DNA from: Novosphingobium marinum
Lineage (GTDB): Bacteria; Pseudomonadota; Alphaproteobacteria; Sphingomonadales; Sphingomonadaceae
Length of the DNA stretch: 64,000 bases
NCBI RefSeq assembly: GCF_013408095.1
Contig: NZ_JACBZF010000004.1
Location: forward strand, 186,001-250,000
Direction: 5' to 3'
This document shows, one piece after another, positions 37,753 to 47,080 of this stretch. Below the pieces are notes generated by a model. The model was given only the letters and a program-made list of their open reading frames with translations. It searched no databases and was not told where the DNA came from. Made by a program: the position numbers and the translations under genes. Numbering within the stretch: the first letter of the stretch is position 1; every line of letters begins with the position of its first letter.

Positions 37753-37920
37753 TTACTTGATCTTGGCTTCCTTGAACTCGACATGCTTGCGCACGACGGG
37801 ATCATACTTGCGGAAGGTCATCTTCTCGGTCTGGTTGCGCGGGTTCTTCTTCGTGACGTAGAAGAATCCGGTATCCGCAGTGGAAACCAGCCGGATCTTG
37901 ACGGTTGCGGGCTTCGCCAT
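37753..37920 (-). CDS. rpmG: 50S ribosomal protein L33
   Basis: A 55-residue protein that reads [20 protein letters not shown] at the start and ends [16 protein letters not shown]. It is the standard alphaproteobacterial L33 with [18 protein letters not shown]. It belongs to the large ribosomal subunit near the E site. The cysteines of the zinc-binding (C+) form are absent, so this is a C- type L33. Confidence 0.95.
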   Translation of the reverse strand: MAKPATVKIRLVSTADTGFFYVTKKNPRNQTEKMTFRKYDPVVRKHVEFKEAKIK

Positions 37921-38087
37921 GGCGCTATCCTAAACTCTCGAATTGCGGCCGATCCGCTGCTTTGCGTGCACCACGACCGGCAAATGCTCAAAAACGACGA
38001 GAGCGGCGAAAGCTCGCCGCCCCTTCAAGGCAGCGGCCCTTGCGGCAACGCGGTGCGAAAGTCAAGCATGGCGAGGCCCCGGCCCGC
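37921..38087. other. Upstream region of rpmG, no gene seen
   Basis: The 167-nt stretch between ppk2 and rpmG carries a GC-rich imperfect hairpin (GAGAGCGGCGAAAGCTCGCCGCC) that may end the ppk2 message, and the upstream region of rpmG. I see no ORF with a ribosome site and no RNA gene. Confidence 0.4.
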
Positions 38088-38876
38088 TCAGTCGAGCGGA
38101 TAGGGCGCGATCGGTTCGACGATGTCGAATTCCTCGCGTGCCGGCTTTGCGCCAAGCTTGTCCATCTCGATCACCGCGGGCTCGACATATTCGTGCGGCA
38201 GCCGGTCGAGCAGGTCACGGACGAGGGTCAGCCGTCCGCGCTTCTGGTCGTTGAAATCGACGATGGTCCACGGCGCGTGCGGGGTGTGGGTCGCGGCCAG
38301 CATGGCCTCGCGCGCCCTGGTGTACTCGCGGTATTTCTCGCGCGCGGCGAGGTCCATCGGCGAAAGCTTCCAGCGCTTGAGCGGGTCGTTGAGGCGTTCC
38401 TCGAACCGCTCCTCCTGCTTTTCCTGGTCGCAGGCGAGCCAGTATTTGAGGAGAATCACGCCGTCGTCGGTAAGCTGCCGCTCGAACTGCGGAGCCTGCG
38501 AGAGGAACGACTGCACCTGCTCGTCGCTGGCGAAACCCATCACCTTTTCGACGCCGGCGCGGTTGTACCAGCTGCGGTCGAACAGCACGATCTCGCCGGC
38601 CGTGGGCAGGTGCTCGACATACCGCTGGAAGTACCACTGGCCGCGTTCGCGCTCGTCGGGTTTGCCCAGGGCGACGATGCGGCACATGCGCGGATTGAGA
38701 TACCTGGAGATGGTCTTGATTACGCCGCCCTTGCCGGCGGTGTCGCGCCCCTCGAACAGCACGACGACGCGCGCGCCCGCAGTCACCACCCAGCGGGCCA
38801 TGGCGACGAGCTCGCGCTCCATCGGTTCGAGCAGGTCCTCGTATCGGTCGCGCTTCAGCTTTCCCATACGGGCCAT
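38088..38876 (-). CDS. ppk2: Polyphosphate kinase 2
   Basis: Transfers phosphate between polyphosphate and nucleotides, favouring NDP or NMP phosphorylation. The 262-residue single-domain protein has the Walker A motif LFEGRDTAGKGG, the Walker B region IVLFDRSWYNRAGVEKVMGF, and the lid segment with RKxxx-type residues (DPLKRWKLSPMDLAAREKY). This is the class I type PPK2 length and layout. It follows uppP by 18 nt on the same strand, so the pair may be one operon. Confidence 0.95.
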   Translation of the reverse strand: MARMGKLKRDRYEDLLEPMERELVAMARWVVTAGARVVVLFEGRDTAGKGGVIKTISRYLNPRMCRIVALGKPDERERGQWYFQRYVEHLPTAGEIVLFDRSWYNRAGVEKVMGFASDEQVQSFLSQAPQFERQLTDDGVILLKYWLACDQEKQEERFEERLNDPLKRWKLSPMDLAAREKYREYTRAREAMLAATHTPHAPWTIVDFNDQKRGRLTLVRDLLDRLPHEYVEPAVIEMDKLGAKPAREEFDIVEPIAPYPLD

Positions 38877-38894
38877 CCTAGCGCGCCGGATCGC

Positions 38895-39689
38895 CTAGAA
38901 CCAGATCAGCAGTCCGATGCCCAGCAGCACGCGATAGACCACGAAGACGAGCATCGATGCGCGCTTCAGGAAATTCATCAGGAAGGCCATCGTCGCAAAG
39001 GCGGCGACGAACGTGAGCGCACCTGTCACGATGGCGTCCCACCGCATCTGTGCCGAAGCCTCGGCGAGGTCGAGCGCGGCGAGCAGACCCGCCCCCGCAA
39101 CCGCCGGGATCGCCAGCAGGAAGGAAAAGCGCGCCGCCTCGACCCGGTGATAGCCGAGCGCGCGCGCCGCCGTCATCGTGATGCCCGAGCGGCTGGTGCC
39201 CGGAATGAGAGCCAGCGCCTGTGCCAGGCCGACGATGATCGCATCGCGCAGCGTCAGGTCCTCGTAGCGCTTTTCCTGCCGCCCGAACCTGTCCGCCGCG
39301 CCCAGCAGCAGCCCGTAGACGATGAGGTTGATTGCCACGAGATCTGTGATCCGGAAGCTCTCGAGCCAGCCGCCCAGCTTCAGGAAGAGACCGAAAGCGA
39401 CCGCCGGGATCGTGCCGATCGCCACCCACCAGAACAGCCGCCGCTGTTCGGGCGCGGTGCCGATTCCGACGCTGGCGAAGCCGCCGCGCGCCAGCCCCCA
39501 GGCATCGCGCCAGAAGTAGATGACGATGGCCAGCAGCGATCCGATGTGCACCGCGACGTCGATCAGCGGACCCTGATCGGGCCAGCTGGTGACGTAGGGG
39601 ATCAGGATCAGGTGGCCCGAGGAGGAAATCGGAAGGAACTCGGTGATTCCCTGGACCACCGCGATCAGCAATTGCTGGAGAAAGGTCAT
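38895..39689 (-). CDS. uppP: Undecaprenyl-diphosphatase UppP/BacA
   Basis: Recycles undecaprenyl diphosphate to the monophosphate carrier for cell-wall and surface polymer synthesis. The 264-residue protein is very hydrophobic, with about eight membrane segments. It has the catalytic motifs QGITEFLPISSSGHL near the start and PGTSRSGITMTAA in the middle. The start MTFLQQLLIA is chosen because an upstream frame is not hydrophobic or conserved. Confidence 0.95.
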   Translation of the reverse strand: MTFLQQLLIAVVQGITEFLPISSSGHLILIPYVTSWPDQGPLIDVAVHIGSLLAIVIYFWRDAWGLARGGFASVGIGTAPEQRRLFWWVAIGTIPAVAFGLFLKLGGWLESFRITDLVAINLIVYGLLLGAADRFGRQEKRYEDLTLRDAIIVGLAQALALIPGTSRSGITMTAARALGYHRVEAARFSFLLAIPAVAGAGLLAALDLAEASAQMRWDAIVTGALTFVAAFATMAFLMNFLKRASMLVFVVYRVLLGIGLLIWF

Positions 39690-39744
39690 GTGCGCGAAGA
39701 CGCCCCGCTGGTGTGTGCAAGGGCGCATCCGGCCATCCGGCCCC

Positions 39745-39772
39745 GCCCGGCGCGAATGCCTTCACGCCGGGC
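39745..39772 (-). terminator. Possible terminator hairpin after the M13 peptidase gene
   Basis: GCCCGGCG and CGCCGGGC form a perfect 8-bp stem around a 12-nt loop in the gap between the M13 peptidase stop and the uppP start. No T-tract follows, so termination is uncertain. Confidence 0.35.
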
Positions 39773-39813
39773 GATGGCAAGTCAAGCGGTGAGCGGCGAA
39801 CCGCCCGCCTGAA

Positions 39814-41964
39814 TCACCAGATCCGGACGCGCTCCTCGGGCGGGAGGTACAGTTCGTCCTCCGGCTTCACGCCGAAGGCCTCGTACCACTCGTCGAAGTT
39901 CCGCACGATGCCGTTGATCCGGTAGGGCGGCGGCGAGTGCGGGTCGGTGACGAGGTATTCGCGCGCCTTTTCCTCGCGAACCTTCGAGCGCCAGACCTGC
40001 GCCCACGCCATGAAGAAGCGCTGGTCGCCGGTATAGCCGTCGATCACCGGCGCTTCCTGGCCGTCGAGCGAGAGCTTGTAGGCGCGGTAGGCGAGGCTCA
40101 GCCCGCCGAGGTCGCCGATGTTCTCGCCCATTGTCAGGCTGCCGTTCACGCAGGTCTCGCCGTCGTCGAACGGGCAGTACTGGTCGTACTGCGCGCCGAG
40201 CCGGTCCTGCAGCTTCTCGAAGTTCGCCTTGTCCTGCTCGGTCCACCAGTTGCGCAGGTTGCCTTCGCCGTCGGACTTTGCGCCCTGGTCGTCGAAGCCG
40301 TGGCCCATCTCGTGCCCGATCACCGCGCCGATCGCGCCGTAGTTCACCGCCGGGTCCGCCGACAGGTTGAAGAACGGCGGCTGCAGGATCGCGGCCGGGA
40401 AGACGATCTCGTTGAAGGTCGGATTGTAGTAGGCATTCACCGTCTGCGGGAACATGAACCACTCGCTCCTGTCGACCGGGCCGCCGAGGCGGCTGATGCG
40501 ATAGTCCATCTCCCAGCGCTCGGCCTCGAGCATGTTCGACAGCGGCGAGGTCGGGCTGATCGCAAGCCCCTCGTAGTCCTTGTAGGTATCGGGCTGGCCG
40601 ATCTTGGGCGTGAACGCGGCCAGCTTGGCCTCGGCCTCGACGCGGGTATCGACGCCCATCCACGAGAGGTCCTGCAGGTTCGCGGCCATGGCAGTACGCA
40701 GGTTCTCGACGAGATCGTCCATCGCCTGCTGGTTCTCGGGCGGGAAGTAGCGTTCGGCGTAGATCTTGCCGAGTAGTTCGCCGATCTGGCCCTCGACCGC
40801 GTCGATCCCGCGTTTCCAGCGGGCGCGCTGCTCGGGCTGGCCGCTCAGCGTCTTGCCGAAGAACTCGAAATTGCGCTGATCGATCTCGCTCGGCAGGACC
40901 GACGCATGGTCCATGATGAAGTGCGCCGCAAGATAGGCATGCCAGGTGTTGACGTCGGTATCGCGGATCAGCTCGAGCGTTGCGGGCAGGCCGCCGCCGA
41001 ATTTCGCCTCTGCCTCCGCCGCGTCGATCTCCGCCGCTTCGAATTCCTCGGCGGTCGGCGGAAGCTGCCGGACGATCGCGTACTGAGCGCCGTCCGCCCC
41101 CATCGTGTCGAGGAAGGTTTCCAGCATGCCCGCGCCGCCCAGCGAATCGAGATCGGCGCGCGCCACCTTGTTGTAGGTGAGGTCGCGGTTGCGCTGGGCG
41201 GTGCGGTCCCACATCTCCTGCGCCATGCGCGTTTCGAGCGACATGACCGCGCGCGCCGCGGTCAGGGAGTCCTGGTAGCCTGCCTTGCCGAGCACGAACG
41301 ACAGGTAGTCGACGTACTTGGCGCGAATCTCGCGATAGCGCTCGCTGTCCTTGAGGTAATAGTCGCGGTCGGGAAGGCCGAGACCGCCCTGCGTGACGTA
41401 GAGAGCATAGATGTCGCTCTGCTTCGCATCGCCGTCGACCCATGCACCCACCGGGGACGCGAAGCCGGGCGTGGCGAAGATCTTCATCAGGTCTTCGGTG
41501 GTCTGCGTCGCATAGATCTTCTGGAGGTACGGATAGACCGGGCTTACGCCCTTGGCGTCGATCGCATCGGTATCCATGAAGGCGTTGTAGGCGTCGGCGA
41601 TGCGCGCCTCGGCCGTGCCGGGAGCCGGGTTCGAGGCGACGAGTTCCTCGAGGATGCCGTGGATGCGCTCTTCCGAGAGGTCGCGCAGCGTGATGAATGC
41701 GCCGATCCGCGACTTGTCCGCCGGGATCTCGGTCACCTTGTTCCACTCGCCGTTGACGTACGCGTTGAAGTCGTCGCCGGGATCGACGCTCCGGTCGATC
41801 CATTGGGTCTGGACGCCGAAGCTCCCCCAGTCGCCGAGGTCGCCGACAGGGGCGGCGACGGCGGAGGCTTCGTCCTGCGCCAAGGCAGGCGAGACGGTCA
41901 TGGAGAGGGCGAGGACGGGAAGAGCGGCAGATGCGGCCAGCCGGCCGAAGGTGAGACGCTGCAT
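39814..41964 (-). CDS. M13 family zinc metallopeptidase (PepO/neprilysin-like)
   Basis: Exported endopeptidase. The 716-residue protein starts MQRLTFGRLA with a signal peptide ending at PALAQDE. The N-terminal M13 domain begins GVQTQWIDRSVDPGDDFNAYVNG. The catalytic region has VNAYYNPTFNEIVFPAAIL, the zinc motif in GAVIGHEMGHGFDDQGA, and the third zinc ligand in MGENIGDLGGLSLAY, ending with the family tail EERVRIW. All catalytic residues are present. It lies alone between uppP and the ABC exporter gene. Confidence 0.95.
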   Translation of the reverse strand: MQRLTFGRLAASAALPVLALSMTVSPALAQDEASAVAAPVGDLGDWGSFGVQTQWIDRSVDPGDDFNAYVNGEWNKVTEIPADKSRIGAFITLRDLSEERIHGILEELVASNPAPGTAEARIADAYNAFMDTDAIDAKGVSPVYPYLQKIYATQTTEDLMKIFATPGFASPVGAWVDGDAKQSDIYALYVTQGGLGLPDRDYYLKDSERYREIRAKYVDYLSFVLGKAGYQDSLTAARAVMSLETRMAQEMWDRTAQRNRDLTYNKVARADLDSLGGAGMLETFLDTMGADGAQYAIVRQLPPTAEEFEAAEIDAAEAEAKFGGGLPATLELIRDTDVNTWHAYLAAHFIMDHASVLPSEIDQRNFEFFGKTLSGQPEQRARWKRGIDAVEGQIGELLGKIYAERYFPPENQQAMDDLVENLRTAMAANLQDLSWMGVDTRVEAEAKLAAFTPKIGQPDTYKDYEGLAISPTSPLSNMLEAERWEMDYRISRLGGPVDRSEWFMFPQTVNAYYNPTFNEIVFPAAILQPPFFNLSADPAVNYGAIGAVIGHEMGHGFDDQGAKSDGEGNLRNWWTEQDKANFEKLQDRLGAQYDQYCPFDDGETCVNGSLTMGENIGDLGGLSLAYRAYKLSLDGQEAPVIDGYTGDQRFFMAWAQVWRSKVREEKAREYLVTDPHSPPPYRINGIVRNFDEWYEAFGVKPEDELYLPPEERVRIW

Positions 41965-42096
41965 GTTTACTCCGTACAGGGCGCGCGAAGTGCGCCGGAA
42001 ACCGGGCGATGCCCGCAATGTTGCGGAACCTAGGATGTTTTGTGGCGATTTAAAGGTGAATCGCTCTTCGGAAACGCCGCTTGCCGGGTACCCCAA

Positions 42097-43929
42097 TCAA
42101 TCCGCTGCAACCGCGCGCGGCGAATCGAACTGCAGGGCGGCAAGGCGCGCGTAGAGGCCGCCCGCATCGGCAAGGTGGTCGTGCGTGCCTTCCTCGACGA
42201 TGCGGCCCTCGTCCATCACCACGATCCTGTCGGCCTTGCGCACGGTGGCGAGGCGGTGGGCGATGACGAGCGTCGTGCGATCCTGCATGAGCCGTTCGAG
42301 CGCATCCTGCACCAGCCGCTCGCTTTCGGCATCGAGCGCGCTCGTCGCCTCGTCGAGGAGCAGGATCGGCGCATCGCGCAGGAGAGCGCGGGCGATTGCG
42401 ATGCGCTGGCGCTGGCCGCCCGAAAGGCGCGCGCCTTCCTCGCCGAGAAACGTGTCGAGGCCCTGCGGAAGCTCGCGCAGGAAGCGTTCGGCATTGGCTG
42501 CCTTCGCCGCTTCCCAGATCGCTTCGTCGCCTGCGTCCCAGTTGCCGTAGCGCAGGTTGTCGCGGGCAGACGCGGCGAAGAGAACACCTTCTTGCGGGAC
42601 GAGGGCGATGCGACGGCGCACCTCCGCCGGATCGGCCGATTTCAGCGGAACGCCATCGACCTTCACCGAACCCGTGGCGGGATCGTAGAAGCGCTCGGCA
42701 AGCTGGAAAAGGGTCGATTTTCCCGCACCCGAGGGGCCGACGATGGCAACGGTCTCTCCCGGCTCGACGGCAAGCGTGAAGTCGGAAAGCGCCGCGACCT
42801 CCGGCCGGGTCGGATAGCGGAAGGATACCTTGTCGAAGGCGAGCTGGCCGCGCGGCGGTTCGGGCAGCGCGACCGGCCTTGCCGGCGGCGCGATCGCCGG
42901 GCGCTCGTTCAGAAGCTCATTGAGCCGCCCTGCCGCGCCAGCCCCGCGCACGAGGTTGCCGTAGACCTCGGTCAGCGATCCGAAGGATCCGGCAACGATG
43001 CCGCCGGTGATGACGAAAGCCGCGATGGTGCCGCCCGAGATGTCCCCCGCCGCGACGCCCAGCGCACCGCGCCACATGAGTAGCGTGATCGCGCCGAAGA
43101 TCATGACGATAACGACCGCGGTCATCGCCGCGCGGATCGCGATCCTGCGCTTTGCCGTCTCGAAGCTGCGGCCCACGGCATCGGCGAACCGGCGGTTCTC
43201 GCGATCCTCCTGGTTGAAGGCCTGGACGATCCTCAGCCCCGCCAGCACTTCGGTCACGTTGGCGCCGATGTCGGCGATCCGGTCCTGGCTGGTGCGCGAA
43301 ACGGTGCGCAGGCGCCGCCCGAACCAGGCAAGCGGGAGGATCACGACCGGAATGCCGACAACGAGGCCCAGCGTCAGCGTCGGCGCGAGCGCGAAGAGGT
43401 AGACGATACCGCCGATCGCCATGATCGAATTGCGCAGCGCGACCGAAACCGTGGTGCCGACGACCTGTTCGATGATCGCGGTATCGGCGGTCATTCGCGA
43501 GGAGATCTCCTTCGGGCTGTTCTCTTCGAAGAAGCTGGGCGACAGGCGCAGGAGGTTGTCCTGCACGGCGAGCCTGACGTCGGCCACCACGCGCTCGCCC
43601 AGCCAGGATACCGCATAGAAGCGCGTCGCCGTCCCGAGCCCGAGGACCACGACGATCATCAGCAGGTATTCGAACCATCGCCCGATGTCCTGCGGATCGC
43701 CCCCTTCGGCGAAGCCCCTGTCGATGACCAGCCGGAAGCCCGCCGGAATGGCCAGCGTCGCCAGCGCCGTGACGATCAGCGCGACGATGGCCAGCGTCAG
43801 CATCCCGGGGTAGGCGAGCGCCGCCTTCCAGATCATGCGCAGCGGGCCGAGATCGCGCTCCGAGGACTGCCCGGGAGCGTCCTCTTCCGACAATTCGGCC
43901 ACGGAATTGCCTTCGGAAATTGCGTTCAT
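42097..43929 (-). CDS. ABC exporter with fused membrane and ATPase domains (MsbA-like)
   Basis: The 610-residue protein has a six-helix ABC type I transmembrane domain (about residues 40-330) and a nucleotide-binding domain with Walker A GPSGAGKST, Q-loop VPQEGVLF, signature RLSGGQRQRIAIARAL, Walker B ILLLDEATSALD and His-switch VIAHRLATV. The order and length match half-transporters such as MsbA and the alphaproteobacterial ABC exporters of lipids or drugs. The substrate cannot be read from the sequence. The start codon lies 173 nt from the divergent phaZ. Confidence 0.9.
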   Translation of the reverse strand: MNAISEGNSVAELSEEDAPGQSSERDLGPLRMIWKAALAYPGMLTLAIVALIVTALATLAIPAGFRLVIDRGFAEGGDPQDIGRWFEYLLMIVVVLGLGTATRFYAVSWLGERVVADVRLAVQDNLLRLSPSFFEENSPKEISSRMTADTAIIEQVVGTTVSVALRNSIMAIGGIVYLFALAPTLTLGLVVGIPVVILPLAWFGRRLRTVSRTSQDRIADIGANVTEVLAGLRIVQAFNQEDRENRRFADAVGRSFETAKRRIAIRAAMTAVVIVMIFGAITLLMWRGALGVAAGDISGGTIAAFVITGGIVAGSFGSLTEVYGNLVRGAGAAGRLNELLNERPAIAPPARPVALPEPPRGQLAFDKVSFRYPTRPEVAALSDFTLAVEPGETVAIVGPSGAGKSTLFQLAERFYDPATGSVKVDGVPLKSADPAEVRRRIALVPQEGVLFAASARDNLRYGNWDAGDEAIWEAAKAANAERFLRELPQGLDTFLGEEGARLSGGQRQRIAIARALLRDAPILLLDEATSALDAESERLVQDALERLMQDRTTLVIAHRLATVRKADRIVVMDEGRIVEEGTHDHLADAGGLYARLAALQFDSPRAVAAD

Positions 43930-44009
43930 GGCGCGCCCTTACAACGTGCGTCCCGCAAGGGAAAGTCGTGGCGACTTGCCATAATGACAGTTTCCGATAC
44001 CCGCGCGGC

Positions 44010-44038
44010 TTGCTACATTGTGCATTGCACAATAGACT
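44010..44038 (+). promoter_or_regulatory. Putative phaZ promoter with palindromic TGCA-N-TGCA operator
   Basis: A 17-nt palindrome ATTGTGCA-T-TGCACAAT (44017-44033) fills the spacer between TTGCTA (44010-44015) and TAGACT (44033-44038). A repressor there would block RNA polymerase. The same TGCA-N-TGCA core flanks the phasin promoter at 61.2 kb, and it resembles TGC-rich sites reported for the PHA repressor PhaR. The -10 box matches the consensus only partly. Confidence 0.65.
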
Positions 44039-44102
44039 TTTCATCCCCACATTGCCGGGCATTTCCGAGAGTCGCGTTGCGGCGCAGCAGGAGGAGACGA
44101 CA

Positions 44103-45350
44103 TTGCTATATAACCTTTACGAACTGCAGCGCGCCTGGCTGAGCGGCGCGGCCGCATGGGCCTCGGTCGGTTCGGAAGTCCTTCAGAACCCGTCGCTGCC
44201 GTTCGGTTATACCGGTGTCGGACCGGTCATGGCGTCTGCGCTCGACGTGTTCGCCCATGCCTCCGTATCGCGCGGCAAGCCCTCTTTCGACATCGATACG
44301 GTCGAAGTCGACGGGAAAAACCACGCGGTCACCGAAGCGATCGTCAAACGCAAGCCGTTCGGCAACCTCCTGCGCTTCTCGCGCGAGGGACTGCCTGAAG
44401 ACGCGCCGAAGCTGGTGATCGTCGCTCCGATGAGCGGGCACTACGCCACGCTCCTGCGCGGAACCGTGGAACGCATGGTCGAAAGCGCGGTCGTCTACAT
44501 CACCGACTGGGCCGATGCGAAGATGGTCCCTTCGGAAGCGGGACGCTTCGACCTCGACGACTACATCGACTACGTTGTCGAGTTCCTCGAATTCGTCGGG
44601 CCGGGCGCGCACATGCTCGCCGTTTGCCAGCCTTCGGTGCCGGCGCTCGCGGCGACCGCGATCATGGCGAAGAACGACAACGCCTGCCGCCCGCTGACCC
44701 TCACCATGATGGGCGGCCCCATCGATACCCGCGAAGCGCCGACCAGCGTCAACGACCTTGCCATGCAGCGTCCGCTCGGCTGGTTCGAAAGCAACGTGAT
44801 CGCCACCGTCCCGCTCGCCTATCCCGGCGCCGGAAGGCGTGTCTATCCGGGCTTCCTCCAGCTTGCCGGCTTCCTTTCGATGAATTTCGGAAGCCACCTC
44901 ATGAGCCATTACGCCATGTTCAAGCATCTGGTGGAGGGCGACGGCGACAGCGCGGATGCGACCAAGGCGTTCTACGAGGAATACCGCAGCGTCTGCGACA
45001 TGACAGCGGACTTCTACCTGCAGACGATCGAGCACGTCTTCCAGCGCCATTCGCTGCCCAGGGGCGAATTCGTCCATCGCGGCCAGCGCATCGATCTCGG
45101 AGACATCAAGGACACGGCGCTGCTGGCGATCGAGGGCGAACGCGACGACATCTCGGGCATCGGCCAGACCAAGGCATCGCTCCACCTCGCCCGCAATTTG
45201 CCCGAAGCGCGCAAGAAGTACTTCCTTGCCGAGGGCGTGGGTCACTACGGCATCTTCCACGGCTCCAAATGGCGCGGCATGATCGCGCCGGTCCTCGAAG
45301 GCTGGATGGACAATCACAATACCCGCGCCAAGCTGAAGGTCGTCGCCTGA
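44103..45350 (+). CDS. phaZ: Intracellular polyhydroxyalkanoate depolymerase PhaZ
   Basis: Degrades stored PHA granules in the cytoplasm. The 415-residue protein has the PhaZ layout: MLYNLYELQRAWLSGAA at the start, the PHB depolymerase N-terminal region, the oxyanion area APMSGHYATLLRGT, and the nucleophile motif AVCQPSVPAL with Cys175 in place of the lipase-box Ser. The catalytic His is likely in VGHYGIFHGSKW near the end. The start is a TTG preceded by GGAGGAG; no ATG fits. A shared operator sequence ties it to the phasin gene. Confidence 0.9.
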   Translation: MLYNLYELQRAWLSGAAAWASVGSEVLQNPSLPFGYTGVGPVMASALDVFAHASVSRGKPSFDIDTVEVDGKNHAVTEAIVKRKPFGNLLRFSREGLPEDAPKLVIVAPMSGHYATLLRGTVERMVESAVVYITDWADAKMVPSEAGRFDLDDYIDYVVEFLEFVGPGAHMLAVCQPSVPALAATAIMAKNDNACRPLTLTMMGGPIDTREAPTSVNDLAMQRPLGWFESNVIATVPLAYPGAGRRVYPGFLQLAGFLSMNFGSHLMSHYAMFKHLVEGDGDSADATKAFYEEYRSVCDMTADFYLQTIEHVFQRHSLPRGEFVHRGQRIDLGDIKDTALLAIEGERDDISGIGQTKASLHLARNLPEARKKYFLAEGVGHYGIFHGSKWRGMIAPVLEGWMDNHNTRAKLKVVA

Positions 45351-45405
45351 CGGGCCGCGCATCGCGGGTCTTTCAAAAAACTCCCGAGATTGCTATTTTG
45401 CGGGC

Positions 45406-46032
45406 ATGACCGGGAGCATGAAACGCAGGGATTTCATCAGGGGCGGCGCCGCAGCGGCTGCCGCGCTCGTGCTGCCGGGCCGCGTCCTTGCAGCCGAAGC
45501 CACCGCGCTCGATCCCTACCAGCGGCGCATCATGGACATCGCCGCGCGCGAAAAGGATCGCGTCGCCGGGGACCTCTGGCGTACCGACGTCGTCGGAATA
45601 GCCGACTTCGGCCTGCCCTCGTGGGAACCGCGCCTTCACTTCGCGAACCTGGAGAACGGCAGCATCCGCTCGTTCCATACCGCGCACGGTCGCGGATCGG
45701 ACCGCGAGCACGATGGCTGGCTCAAATCGTTCTCGAAGGAGCCGGGCTCGAACGCCACATCGCGCGGAGCCTACCTCACGTGCGAGTGGTATACAGGCAA
45801 GTACGGCACCTCGATCCGGCTCGAAGGACTCGATCAGAGCAACGATACCGCGCTCGAGCGCGCGATCGTGCTGCATTCGGCCTGGTACGTCGACAATTCG
45901 ATGATCGACAAGTGGGGCAAGATCGGCCGCAGCGAAGGCTGCTTCGCGATGTCCGAAACCGATTTCAACGAAGCGCTCTGGCACCTTTCCGGAGGCCGGC
46001 TGCTCGTCGCCGACCGTATCGGCCGCGGGTGA
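45406..46032 (+). CDS. Tat-exported murein L,D-transpeptidase catalytic-domain protein
   Basis: The 208-residue protein has a twin-arginine signal (KRRDFIRGGAAAAAALVL, cleaved near LAAEA) and a YkuD_2-type domain with LHFANLENGS, HTAHGRGSD, LHSAWYVD and the catalytic-like motif WGKIGRSEGCFAMSE. The cysteine of SEGCFAM corresponds to the nucleophile of the family. The family is annotated as peptidoglycan L,D-transpeptidase-like, but its exact reaction is not established. An ATG four codons later (45418) is possible. It overlaps the next gene by GTGA. Confidence 0.82.
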   Translation: MTGSMKRRDFIRGGAAAAAALVLPGRVLAAEATALDPYQRRIMDIAAREKDRVAGDLWRTDVVGIADFGLPSWEPRLHFANLENGSIRSFHTAHGRGSDREHDGWLKSFSKEPGSNATSRGAYLTCEWYTGKYGTSIRLEGLDQSNDTALERAIVLHSAWYVDNSMIDKWGKIGRSEGCFAMSETDFNEALWHLSGGRLLVADRIGRG

Positions 46033-46613
46033 CGCTGGCCGCACTGGTGCTCGCCGCAGGGGCGGGCACGCGCTTCGGGGGAGACAAGCTCTCCGCCCCG
46101 TTCCTTGGCAAACCGCTTCTCCGGCATGCGATTCGCGCGGCGCGCGATGCGCCTGTCTCGTTCGTAGTCGTGGTGCATTCCCCGTCCCTGTCGCCGGGTG
46201 CCTGGCAAGGCGATCCGCCGGTCCACCCGCTCAAGGTCGCAAGCACCGCGCTGTCGGAGAGCCTGAAGGCAGGCGCGGCGGCAGCGGGCGAGGTCGAAGG
46301 GCTGTTCGTGTACCTCGGCGACATGCCGTTCGTGCCCGGCGATATCGGGCAGGCACTCGTGGCGAGCATCGGAGATGCCTTCGCTGCGCGCCCGTTCTTC
46401 CGGGGAAGGCCAGGGCACCCCGTGCTGCTTTCCAGGGCGGCATGCGCGGCAATGACGCTGCTCTCCGGAGACGAGGGCGCCGGTCGCCTGCTGCGCGGAC
46501 GCGAAACGGTCGAACTGGAGTGGGACGACGAAGGCGTCTGCCTCGACGTCGATCGGCCGGAGGATATCGCGACGCTGGAAAAGCGGTTCAGGCGAGGGCC
46601 TGATCGCCCATGA
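46029..46613 (+). CDS. MobA-like NTP transferase (MocA-type molybdopterin cytidylyltransferase)
   Basis: The 194-residue protein starts with GTG and has the nucleotide-binding motif LVLAAGAGTRFGGDKLSAPF and the acidic motif VYLGDMPFV, with PGHPVLL and CLDVDRPEDI further on. This is the MobA-like NTP transferase family; the MocA branch adds CMP to the molybdenum cofactor for xanthine-oxidase-type enzymes. The assignment within the family is inferred. It overlaps the L,D-transpeptidase stop and runs 26 nt into the converging DUF4123 gene. An orphan 2Fe-2S subunit of such an enzyme lies 3.7 kb away. Confidence 0.8.
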   Translation: MTLAALVLAAGAGTRFGGDKLSAPFLGKPLLRHAIRAARDAPVSFVVVVHSPSLSPGAWQGDPPVHPLKVASTALSESLKAGAAAAGEVEGLFVYLGDMPFVPGDIGQALVASIGDAFAARPFFRGRPGHPVLLSRAACAAMTLLSGDEGAGRLLRGRETVELEWDDEGVCLDVDRPEDIATLEKRFRRGPDRP

Positions 46614-47076
46614 GCAGCTTGCCCTCCTTCCACTTGTAGTCGAAGTGGCCAGCTCCGTCCTCGGCCTCTACCGAGTACTGGCGGATGCCCTTGAACCAGG
46701 GCTTGCGCTCCTCGTCGGTCGCCGAGCGGATGAACGAGTTGAACACGCGCGGGTCGTAGAAACGGAACAGCGAAACCGTTCCGTCGGGCAGCTTCGCCTG
46801 CATGAACTTGCGGAAATGCTTCTGCAGGTCCTCAAGCGAGAGCGAGGAGAGCAGCATCAGCCCCCAGTTGCCGCCCTTGCCATGCTCCTGCCAGGTTGCC
46901 AGCAGCGGCTCGTTCGGGTCGATGACAACAAGATAGGGCGCTACATCGGCGATCTGAGGGTCGAGATCGCCCTTGTACAGGCACATGTGCGCCCGGCAGC
47001 TGCGCACCAGCTGGCCAAGGCGCGGGTCCTGCGCGCAGTCGATGATCGCGTACCATTGCTGCGGAGCGTCGGCCAC
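46588..47076 (-). CDS. DUF4123 domain protein (type VI secretion adaptor-like)
   Basis: The 162-residue protein with GTG start matches DUF4123: YAIIDCAQDPRLGQLVR at the start, LYKGDLDPQIADVAPYLVVI, NWGLMLLSSLSLEDLQKHFRKFM and LFRFYDPRVF. DUF4123 proteins (Tap-1/TEC) load effectors on VgrG or PAAR spikes in T6SS. It lies 4 nt after the PAAR gene on the same strand, but no VgrG, effector or immunity gene is beside it. Confidence 0.85.
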   Translation of the reverse strand: MADAPQQWYAIIDCAQDPRLGQLVRSCRAHMCLYKGDLDPQIADVAPYLVVIDPNEPLLATWQEHGKGGNWGLMLLSSLSLEDLQKHFRKFMQAKLPDGTVSLFRFYDPRVFNSFIRSATDEERKPWFKGIRQYSVEAEDGAGHFDYKWKEGKLLMGDQALA

Positions 47077-47080
47077 GGCG

